From Anadara kagoshimensis (taxonomy: Eukaryota > Mollusca > Bivalvia > Arcoida > Arcidae), in the NCBI GenBank assembly GCA_021292105.1, contig CM037863.1, positions 3,612,892 through 3,676,891 of the forward strand: a stretch of 64,000 nucleotides of DNA. Reading direction: 5' to 3'. Shown here one piece after another: positions 45,991 through 57,700 of this stretch (its first letter is position 1; each line of letters opens with the position of its first letter). Below the pieces are notes generated by a model. It was not told the DNA's origin, ran no database searches, and saw only the letters and a list, made by a program, of their open reading frames with translations. A program made the translations under genes and the position numbers.

Positions 45991-46569
45991 TAACTTGCAT
46001 TAATATTTATTTAACTTTATTATTTTAAAGTTGTTTACATGTTTTAAAGTTCATTAATAAGCGTTTCGAATGTTGTATTGTCGCTATGTTCCACGATTTG
46101 CAGACATGATTTATATATTATTAGAAACTTCATTATTTTTCTTATTTCATGGAAAATTATCAGTAATACATCAAATTATCAACATATGAACTCTTTTCCA
46201 GTGTATACGAATAATAAATATGACATTAACATTAATTTCAACTGAACTGAACAGTATCTGCGATATGGGATTCCCTTTGCAGATCAATAGTATAGAAGAA
46301 CTATATACACGTGTCACAGATTTTCAAATTTACTGCGAAAATAGGATTGCCTCCCTTTTTCTACACAAACTCACGTGACTTTTTTTTGAATGAGATTACA
46401 AACCCTGGATCGTTGGAAGTACTGTAAGATGAAGTGGTCATCGGTAGACCCAGTCTCGTATATATTGTGTAAAAAAAAAATATCTGAAGGGAAGCGTTGT
46501 GTTTGCATTTTATTAACTTTATCGTTAGTACCGCGAAAACAGGAAGGACTGGGCTATATTACCTAAACA

Positions 46570-46591
46570 GGGGGGGGGGGGGGGGGGGGGG
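46570..46591. repeat. G22 homopolymer
   Basis: Twenty-two consecutive G on the plus strand, able in principle to form a G-quadruplex, in the region between the divergent genes. Its length is uncertain because such runs are error-prone in assemblies. Confidence 0.9.
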
Positions 46592-47309
46592 CGAGCTTAC
46601 AGCATACACATTGAAAACATATTTTGGATACAATGACAATTTTTCAAATTGGACCTGTTAAACAAGGGGATTTAGCTATAAAATGATCTCAGATCAGTAG
46701 ATCTATGACCTTCAACAACTATTGGGAAGCTTTTCAGTTTGCATCTTAACACTGTTGTGGGATTTACTCTCTTTGGGTGTGGGGAGCAACGAAGAAATTG
46801 GTCCAGGCCTCGAAAATTGGTCAAATCTACAGCTGAAGACAAAAATTACAGACTTCAATTCTTTGCCATGCGTGGGGATTTATTGCTTTAAAATCTACGT
46901 GTTATTATCAATCTTAACAAAGTGTCATAAAACTTGAATTTGTACCTTTCTTGAAAATGTACCTTGTGGTGCTGGTTGCTGTCAATGCCAAACAAAACTA
47001 TGTGATCGACGTTGAAAAAGCGCTTATTAGTTATAGACCATGAAATTTCTTTCGAATCAAACGTTTTTAAGATTCCAGCAAACACCGTTCATGCGCATAC
47101 ACGTTGCTTGATATTTCCGGTTTCACTTCGGATATAACCTATGACAGGACACGTTTTTGACAGTTTTTCAATATTTTAAAAACTTTTTGACGATATTTAA
47201 AGCTAATTTCATGTAAAGGAATCTCAGTAGATGTGTTTTGACATCAATTGATTCCAAATTGTAGGACCCTGTATTGTAGAATTTTCGGGAAAAGAGGCGA
47301 AAAATCCGG

Positions 47310-47323
47310 GTTGCCATATAAAC
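47310..47323 (+). promoter_or_regulatory. Candidate RFX X-box
   Basis: GTTGCC AT ATAAAC fits the ciliary X-box pattern RYYNYY AT RRNRAC at 13 of 14 positions, the mismatch being T at the second base of the right half. It ends 3 bases before the TTC12 ATG. RFX factors bind X-boxes close to the starts of ciliary genes, so the position is suggestive, but a single near-match can arise by chance. Confidence 0.4.
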
Positions 47324-47326
47324 AAC

Positions 47327-50300
47327 ATGGCGTCTAAGAATGAGAATTTTGATGAAATGTTGACAAAACTGGATGAAATAGGTATACAACTTTTGTAACT
47401 TACGAAAATATACACATAAATCTTAGGTTTAAGTAAATTCTGATTGGTTGTGCATTTATCTTGCCTTTTGCATGTTGGTCAAAGTATGTTCTTGGGTAAC
47501 ATTTGAATGTAGCACCTGCACTGCAGTAATGTGATCGTCTTTCTTTTCAACACCACTGAGTAGCAGGCGCAACTCTTCCGCATAATATGTGAAACTGTTG
47601 AAGTGAACACTTTTGAACGGCATCGTTATACACATGCTGCTTAAGGATTATTGTACATGTACATCCTGTTGTAAGATTGTTCATTTCTGACTTTCTAACT
47701 TTCCAGTTTCCCCTGATATCCTTGAGGGAAAATTATCAAATTAAGGAAAAAACAGTTTATAAACAAAACTTCCTATGAACAGATCTAATATGACTGACAT
47801 TGTGAACATTCAGGAGACAAAGTTCTATGAAATCTTCTTTTCTATATTTCTTAGCAAAAATCCCGAAATTTTAGTTACAGACAGTATACACCAGGGCCTC
47901 AGGGGGAAAAAAAAAAAAGGTCATCCGCACAGTGGTGTTTATGCGTTTACCGCCAATTTTAATCCATATCCATGTGCGTTATTAGACCACGATGTTTATT
48001 TCATGTGTATTAGGTGAAATCTAACTAAGACGTTTACCGCGATATGCTGTTATTATCAATATGCGTTAATGTCCACGATGCTTCATATTGCACGTCCGCC
48101 ATATTGTTTACTAACAATTGTGAATTTCCATATTCCGAAGATACACGAATTGTAATTAGAATTATGGCGAGAGGTTCTAAATAGAATTCAGGTATCACTA
48201 ATCACGATATAACGGGAACGGCTTGACGAGGTTCCGCTATATATATGTGTGAATGAAAGATATTAATGGCTAAAATAAAATTTAATTGCGTTTCTGTATT
48301 TATTAATAAAGAAACAGTTACGAAGTGCGTAGTAGGTAATTTTCAACACCCCGCATGGAACCTCTTTGATAACAAACCGTCGCCCTTGACCGACACTCGT
48401 TATGGCTTCCGTAATCAACACAGTTACAACCATGCACTTATTATTAAACAAACACAAGTTTAAAGAAAGTTATTATGATTCGAACTGGGAAACAAAAGAA
48501 ATAGACAGTAAGACATGCGGCACGCGACTACTTAAGTCCACAGGTATTTACTGATTAATAAACAATCACCTGATAATTAGATCGAGTTGTAGTTGACAGG
48601 TAAACACATGGTAAGGACAATACACTTACTGTAGTGAAGTCAGGTGGAGTTTAAAAGACCGACAGACAGACTAGCGGTAGTTTACTTTTGTCGGACCGAA
48701 AACTGATTTGTCCGTTTAATATTCCTGTTGTAAAATTGAAAATGTCCGACTGACGATTTTTCACGTCGGTCAAAATAAATTTTTGTCGTACATGTCTGGC
48801 AAATATGACCGTTTTCGGACCTCTGGTATACACATACTCTGTATTTACACTATTAACAGTGGTGCTCCAGACAGTGGTTTCTATAGGGCGAAGTATTGCA
48901 GGAGAATTCACATGAATTAAGTAAAAAAAAATTCAACCCATCAGTATAAGGATTGTTGTGTTGGTTTAATGGACTTTTTGTTGTTTGATTGAAGAATTAT
49001 GTACACAAGTCTATAGTGACAGCTTCACTTCCACTGCATGCGGTCACGAAGAAGCTGCTTTTTCTATTAATCCAACATCCTAGCACTATGATGAAGTCAT
49101 TTAGGGAACTGATAAATAAATGCCTAAAACTAAATATTGACTTTCTACTTGCAGAGAATATTGTGACCACATTAAGATATGGCAGTGAGTCCGAGGTACA
49201 AACTGCTATGAAACAAGCAGATCACATACTAGCTACTGCTAAAGGTAAAAAAGATTCCAAAGATTCCAAAAATGAAGATGAGGATGCTGGTGGAGATGAA
49301 GAAGATAAAGATCTACCTAAAACTAAAACTGGTAATTAAAAAATAATAACCAAGGAGTGTTCAATCTAGAACTGTAGTGAGTTGGGTCATTCTGACTGGG
49401 GCCTTCAAAAAATAGGGACCATATTTTCAAAATTGGTGTTGACAATATACCTTTAGCCATTTTATTTGGAAAGATCAGTATTGAAACATCGATTCATACC
49501 ACGTTATTAATGCATATCACATTATGTCTTGCAACCTATAACCAGTTGGTTTTAAGTCAAAGAAATGATAAATAAGGAATGAAAGAGAAGTAGAACCAGA
49601 TCAACCCATGACTAAACTAAGACTGAAAAAATTTTTGGACAAAATTAATATTTTGGGTTCAATGGTATAAAGGCTTTTCTAGTTTAAACACTGCTAAGGT
49701 TTCGAAAAAAAAGTTTGAAGGACCAAAACCACAGCTAACAATGTAAACCAAAGAGTTTACCATCTCCAGTTTGATTTAAGATGTTCATAAATGAACTATA
49801 TGTGCTCTATTATAGCAGCTCTAAACTTGCAAGTTAATATTTTGCCTGGCCCAACCAAGACTTTAAAATATGTATTGACTGTTCTTTTGCTAAGCACTCA
49901 CTGATCAGACATGAAAGTCATGGAGTCTTTTAAAAGAAACCTTAAACATGTTAAAAACAGATCAACACATTGCAAAGGTAAATATTTTTGTGGCTTCTCT
50001 TACAGCAGATGACATCTTGATACAAGTGAAATATTCTTAACTGGAATTTATAACCCCATTCAGTCAATCAGTCACTTAGTTCAAGTGTCAATACATCAGA
50101 AAAATTGAAATAATTAAATAATTTTGAATTGTAAAATTGAATGAAGTTGTATTCTTGGGCCCACAGCATTTTATCTCTCAGAATAAAATGGTATAGATTT
50201 TTTAAACTTAAAGTTTTGTTGTAATGTAGTCTTTTACTTTCTTCCAGGCTTCAGTAAAACCAGTATCAATAAAGCACATGATTATGATCAGGAACCAGAC

Positions 50301-51729
50301 CAGCCTCCTGTCGACGCCACTGACCAGAGTAAGTATAGTCTTTACTGTAAGACTGTACCACTACAGTAACTGCCACTGCAGTAGCTCAGTTGGTAGAGTG
50401 ATACTCCGTAAGTGGGAGGTCATGGGTTCGAACCTCAACCAGGTCTGACCCAAGACTTCAAATTGGATAATGACTGTTCTTTGGCAAAGAACTTTACATT
50501 AGGAAATAGAAGAGGTCCAGTGTCATGGTAGGTGTGGCTCGATGAAGAACCCTGCTGTAAATTGTCAACCGCATAATGCAAAGGCAAAAATTTCCGTCCT
50601 TTCATCCATCCGAATTGTCTGTGCTAATTCTCCAAAACTATGAAGCATTATTTCACGGAACTTGGTGCAAAGTATCTACATAGATAGGAGATGTGCATAT
50701 CATTAACCCAAGTTAGTTTTCTCATTTTCCTTAGAGTTATGGCCCTTTAAACATAAGTGCAAATCACAAAAAGAGAACATGTTGGTGGGGGATCCTAATT
50801 CACTCAATTTGCTTGTTCTATACAGAGGCTTTTATGGCAGCTTTAGAAAAAGATGCTGAAGAGAGATTTCAGAGGAAGAAAGAAGCAAGAAAAGAAGCAG
50901 ACAAAATCAAAGAACAAGGAAATGACGAATTTAGACAAGGCAATTTTGAGAAAGCATTAGAATTATATACAGAGGTCAGTATCTGAGGAAAGAAATAAGG
51001 TAGTAGAATAATTGAGTTTTATGCCCCGATCAAGATGCTTTTACTTGTATTGAGGCAGTCAGGTTTATGATGATGGAGGAAACCAGAGTGTCTGGGAGAA
51101 AACCAACCTTCAGCAACCAAACTGACAAACTTTCTCTTACAAGGATCTCTCTCAAGTGGGATTCAAAGCTAGACACTGAGAGGGGCTGTGATCTGTCAAC
51201 ACACATTTTAGACCACTTGCTCAATGAAGCCCGGTAAGAAAGAGAAATACATGTACCAGTGATTGATATTGAAACTTGATTTAGAAGAAATATATTTTCC
51301 AGTTCAACCCATCAGATATTTGCCTCATTAGGTGATACATTTCACTTTCTGTTAAGTCTCCCTACATTTATTACCAACCAATGCCAAAATCTGAACAGAT
51401 GGAAGCAATGAATTAAAGTCTTCACTATATACTTACTGCATTGGATTTTTATGCTCATAGGCTCTAACTAAAACCAAAGACCACACAGCATTATGGACAA
51501 ACAGAGCTCAAGCTAACATCAAACTTGGAAAATATGAAGATGCATTGTCAGACTGTGACTGGGCATTGCGGGTAAAATCTCTCTCTATCTCTCTCTCTCT
51601 CTCTCCTAAAGCTTGTATTATATTAGGATGTATGCAGAATTTTTATCTGGTATTTAATCTCTCTCTTTCCTGAAGCTTGTATTACATGTATATTAGGATG
51701 TATGAAGAACTATTATCTTGTATTAAATA

Positions 51730-51766
<37 letters not shown>

Positions 51767-54700
51767 AAACATGGACATATATTTATTTTTTTTTTCACCA
51801 TTTAGCTTTTAATTGTAATACAACAGTTTTATGTTGTCATGAACAAGGAGTTTAAAAAATGTGCTGTTGATGTTATTGAGTACATATTTTCATGCTTTTA
51901 TTTCTGATTTTTTTCTAGGTTTGTCCAAACTGCCTTAAAGCCTATATACACATGGCCAGAGCACATTGTGCCTTAAAACATTATGATAAAGCTAGAGAAT
52001 GGTATAGAAAGGCCTGGGAATGTGACCCAAAGAAAGAAAATATGATAAAAGGTATGTTATACAGGTAAACCTTGATTAAACACCCTTAATAATTTGTCAC
52101 CTTGTTTATCGCCACACTATTATATTACCAAAAACTTAATTTCCTCTTATGTTTTTCTATATAACTCTCATTCAATTTATCACCTTTTATGATCCAAAAT
52201 TTGACAACTGAATTGTGACAGTGATATAAGGTTTTACTGTATACACCCTTCCGATAAATCGCGACACCTGGCGGGAGTGCCATGATTGATAGTAGAATGT
52301 GATGTCATACAGGGAGTTATGAAAAGGAAATACTAGCATTTCGTGTTTTCCCTCAATATAATATTGTTTTAGAATTAAATATTAAATTTCAATTTTAATT
52401 ACATATCGCTGGTATTTTATTCCGTGACTTTAAAAACTAGTTTGAAATTAATATATTTTTCATTAAAAAAATTTTAAAATTCATTTTCCATGACATATTT
52501 GTTATTGTAATACCAAGTCATGGGCAGTCATTCGGAACTAATTAGGGCACTGATTTTGATTACCTGATTTACAGGAGAGAAAATGCTTCGGTCACACCTA
52601 AGGACAATTTGCTTATGCATGAATGAATCCAGGTGTGTCAGAAGTAGTCTAAGCTTTTCGTTAATCTCAGAAGATTCTCAGTCAGTAGAATTATTTAAAC
52701 GAGAGAGAGAGAGAGAGAGAGAGAGCTACAAACATTGCATTTTAAGTATTCTGTAACTCAGTGAATAATTATATAAACAAACAAATTATCTATCCGAAAA
52801 AATGGGATAATTATTTATCCGACATTTTGAAACTTAACATATTTGTGTTACAGTTTAAAGATGATAAATAATAATAAACACTGCATAATTAGTATTAAAA
52901 GTTATTTATTTATTTATTTTCATTTTTATACTTTTTGATTTTTTGACAAATAAGTATAATATAGCCAAAGCATTGATACGACACTACATGAGAATAAATC
53001 AGATATTTATCACTGTGTATTATAATCAGGTGTTGACTTGTTCATCTCGTAATCAGATAATCTAGAGACTTGTTAATTGCAAATTGGATTAATGAAACCA
53101 ATTAAAAGTCCTATTTTTTAAGTCAACTTAGGTAAGGATGCCATCATTTCTACTTAGAATCAGTTGTTATTTATATAAATTTGACCGAAATTTTAACCAT
53201 ACAACCGAAATTTCAATGTTGTTTTTTTTTTTTTTTTTTTTTTTGTATTTTTGTTTTTTTTAATATTTTTATTAATAATTTTGAAAATAAATTTTCAGAA
53301 CCTTTAACATTTTTAGCAATAACGGATGTTTCTTTAATGAAAGTTTAATCCGTTGAACAATGATTTTTAAATACAACTTTAAGATGTCGCTAATTTGTAA
53401 TCACAGGAAAATTTAAGTTTTCAAATTATTTTGACTATCAATTATATATCTGAATTGTTTAATTTATATCAATATTTTGTAAATAAGTTTTATGAAAAAT
53501 CGGATTTTATAAATAAAATATAGATAAATAAGAAAAAGTGGAAGGTGAACGTTTGTAATAATTTGATTAAAAAATTAAAATATTTCCAGTCGGATAAAAA
53601 TATGAATTTCAAATGTCCTTGAGGGTAATTAAATGGTCCAAGATATTAATAAATATACGTACATGTATTTTATATTTTTCAAATTTGAACATTTACAAAT
53701 TGCAATTTTCTAGTAAAAATAAAACTTATTATTTTGTTGAAGAAATTACAACAAATTCTACACAATCCTTTACAATGTTAAGTGTCTTTTCGGATGATCA
53801 TCTATGTGTTTAAAATTTGTTTAATTAGCCCATTCATAATTTGTAATTTATTTAAAGTAATATTCGCTTTGTCGGTTTATCATCTCACCTGTAGCTTATA
53901 TATGACACCTAACATATACTCGAACTGAGTGAATATACACCCTTTAAAGTAATATTCGCTTTGTCGGTTCATCATCTCACCTGTAGCTTACATATGACAC
54001 CTAACATATACTCGAACTGAGTGAATATACTTTACATGATGATGGGATCGATAGATAGCCTTCCCGGTGTGACGTCATATCAAGAGCGATAACCAGTTTC
54101 TGGCTATTTCTGGAAGGGTGTATAGAAGAATAAAAAAATGGAATATATTTATTTATTTTTTTATATTTATTTTGTTAATTTTTTATAAAAGTACGACACT
54201 AATTCTCAATTTTACTTTCTTGTATTTTTAAATTATTAAAATCAAAAATAATAAAGATTCATAAAATAAAGAATAACATTATTGGATTTTTTTTTTTACA
54301 GTTCTATATTTTGATATAAATTGTTTAAAGAGCATACGTGTATGTAAAAGTCCATGTAGAAATGTTTGCTGGCATAAGTTGTTTTAATTTTTAATCAAGA
54401 AGGCTTTAACAGATATAGAATACTGTAAATCAGGAAATTAATGCGAGCAAGAAATAAATGCGAAAAATGCGGCCCTTTTCATCGCATTAATTTCTTGTCG
54501 CATTAATTTTCCGATTTCCAAAGTTCAAAGTTGAAATTTAAAAAAAATCGCATTAATTTAAATACGCATTTTACAGCAAAATCGACAATTCGCATTAATT
54601 TCATGACGCATTAAATTCCTGATTTACAGTATATAATTATAAAAATAAAAGTTAAATGTATATGGATGTTTTCAAGATTCATAGCAAATGTATTTACATG

Positions 54701-57700
54701 ATTCCATTGGTCACAAAAAAAATAGAGAACATTAATACACAAGTGTTCATTCTAGTAGATCTAGACTGCCATGAGGTCATTTTCCCTTATTTTGCAAAAT
54801 GACCCCATTGTAAAGGCCACAGGGGGTCATATTTAACATTACATGAATAAAAATATTGATGTTATGGTGTTATGGAAGAAAGTTTTTGAAAAATGCATCC
54901 TCTGAAAAATCCTATATTGAACACTGATAAACTATAAACATTTTTGATTTTACGGTATGATTTTCTTCTAGACTACCTGGCTGAGGTTGACAGATTACAA
55001 GCTACAGATGGCCAAGAGACCAAAGCTAAGAATTTGTTTGACTTGGGGGATCTGGAAGCTCAGAGTGTTGTTCAGTTGCTGGAGAAAATCAAGAAACCAG
55101 ATCAGTTACCGTTATATTACAGTGGGGGATTTACTGTTATAAGTAGTGTCCTTCAGAAAGGTAAAGGTTCAATTGAATTAAAACAGTTGTTGTAGGTTGT
55201 TCACAATCTGATTGCAGAGTGTTTATAAACACGGACAAGTTTAATCATGTATTTTATTATTTACTAACTTGTCAGTTTCAAAGTTATTTTTTTATTTTGT
55301 GATTACAACTACCATAAATAATATTGAAGTAGACTCTGTATAGTTTGCCATTATTTACATTAAAACTTGCTTATCACCAGTTTCCAGGCTCCGAAATGAA
55401 TTTCTTCTATGTTTTTCTTCATACAATTCCTGCTACAAAAATGTATTACTAAACCCATTTATTCCACCAAAATCTACTTGGTTTTAGACAATGATGAATT
55501 GAGTTTTTACTGTTCATGCTTAGCTATGTATTATGTTACAGTTTTATTTGACACCAGTAACTTATTTATTTCATCTTTTATAGAGGAAGAGAAGACACTG
55601 TTTAGAACTAATGGTGGGATAAATATAGTCACAGACCATCCATGTTTCTCCAGGTAATCAATTAATTTTCATGATAAAATCCAACCCTGAGAAAACTGAA
55701 AGGCATACAGGGGTCTCACTGAAGCAAATTTGGGGCCGACATTTGGCCCCATTCCCAAACCCAGTGTAATAAAGTATGTTTTTTCTTAATCAATTGAGAA
55801 CAGTAATATTCCCAATTTATTTGTACATTGTGTTTGCATAAAATGGTATGTTTTCCAAACTTTCATCTCTCAAAAAAAACACAGCTAGAAAATGCTGTAA
55901 ATAAATTCAGATGCATGAAAGATAGACAAAAAGATTTATAATTTGCAATTAATTATATTCTATGACCAGTAAAAGTCTGAAGTGATAATTTTGCCTCTTG
56001 TTGAATTTTCCCAAAATGGGTCAACACGCCGCTTATTTTTCCAAGGGCCCTGGCACCATTTCTAAGGGGTGAAAGACCCCTGGGCATATTATTAATATTG
56101 TTAAGTTTACCTGTCTGAATGGAATACAAGTCTAATTTGAACAAAAGCTGGTCCAGAAGATGTTCGTGTTAGACAGACCCCACTGTATTATTTTAAATTA
56201 CTTTACCATCTTATTTAAATCCTAAGTTTTTCAAGTCTAAAATTCTGATTTTGCTACATCTTTCTCTCAATATATGACTTACTTTAGTCAGTTTATTGTT
56301 CCAAAACTTGATTGTGTCATGAAATTTTTCACTTATTTTTCCTTTACTGGTACAACTACTTAATGTATCCACAAATTGAGTGCACATAGAAAATGCAAGG
56401 ATAAAGTATTTTCAACAAATTCACATAGAATTAAAATTTTCAAAACTTGATACAAAATCTACTGACCTAATAGGAAAGAATATTTTTCATTCATCCAAAG
56501 GTGAATTTAAACCTGTACATAGAGCAATTTTTTAACTTTATAACAAAACAACAAATATAACTATGCTAAAATGATCCTTTCTGTACCTTCTTACTTGGGA
56601 CAACTTTAAATGCGATGTAATAATTCAAATATTCTTGATGGTCACACCTGGAAAAAATACCCTGATGTAACTTTGAACAAGGCCCGGTTGGTTTATAAAC
56701 TTTATCAAATTTCCAAAATTTTCCCAAAATTTTCTACGTACAGGAAAACTGAATGACGATGCTTTCATTTAAAAATATAAATTTGTTTGGTCAGTGCATT
56801 TTATTGATAGGTTAATGGAAACATTTTCAATTGAAATAAATAAATTATGAAAACCATGTGCACTCCATTTATTGAAATACAGTAATATTATAGTGTATAA
56901 TTAGAAATGATAATAGTTTTTGTGTTGTTTCAGATGTTTTTCAGCATCACCTAAAAGCCTTTCACAAGAAGAATTAGATATGTTAACAGCAGGTGTAAAT
57001 CTAATGATAGCAGCTTGTAACAATAATGGTATGATATATGTTTATCTCTTTCAATAAGATGACATTCTGATCATGGTATTTCAAGAAGTAATGCAAGATA
57101 GTGTGGTGTGTGCCAAAAATTTGATGTAGGGTGAAGCATTACCTCTTAAAATACCATGAGCAGAATGTCTTTTCTTATTTTTACAATTTTTTCTTTCAAT
57201 AATTTTTTTGTACCCATATTTGTTTCAACTTGACAATATTTCTTCCATACCTGCTCATTTGAGATGTGGATTTTTGCTATGTGAGATTGATGTATCTCAC
57301 ATGACCTAAAGTGATGACATTATTAAAGACAATTAATAATGTCATCTTGCAGCAAAATTCATATGCACGAATGATCATGATCCAAATTGTCTTTCAACAG
57401 AAATTGCAATACAGTTGCTTCTGCATGTTTCATTGAAGAGAGATACAGTCATATTGTAAATATTATGGCTTGAGGGGCCTCGGTGACAGAGGGGTGTAAA
57501 GCAGTGGCTTGTACATCTCAGTGACTGTCACTTCCTACATGTATATTCAGATCAGAAATCTTTCATATCTTATGTGAGAAAGTTTGTTAGTTTGCTTGTT
57601 CATGTTTAATTGTTCCTTTGGCAATCTGATTTCCTCAAGAATTCCACTTATCACTTCAAAACATTTGGGTACAAAATGTAAAAAAAAAACCCACATGTTT

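Larger units (their letters stand above)
44062..47309. other. Divergent intergenic region between IFT57 and TTC12
   Basis: About 3.3 kb separates the two start codons. It contains a repeat (44,165-44,415), a SINE (44,704-44,965), a transposase relic (45,598-45,990) and a G homopolymer (46,570-46,591). The unseen 5' exon and promoter of IFT57 must lie here or within the TTC12 side. 46,950-47,300 is the least repetitive part and the best place for a shared promoter, but no TATA box or CpG cluster decides it. Confidence 0.6.

Noticed and set aside
46888-47085. Minus-strand open frame beside TTC12 as an N-terminal extension of IFT57
   Set aside because: The frame could splice in phase to IFT57, but it starts at GTG, has an in-frame TGA just upstream and no ATG, so it cannot initiate translation normally. 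It may at most be 5'UTR.
48651-48911. 86-codon minus-strand open frame in TTC12 intron 1
   Set aside because: No family resemblance that I can name and no supporting exon neighbours. It is within expectation for chance.
48989-49339. 116-codon open frame as a separate gene start
   Set aside because: Only its second part (from 49,155) is TTC12 exon 2. The first part is intron that happens to be open, and a clean TTTCTACTTGCAG acceptor separates them.
50374-50442. Functional tRNA gene
   Set aside because: A and B boxes are present, but the acceptor and T stems do not pair well and the SINE body follows directly.
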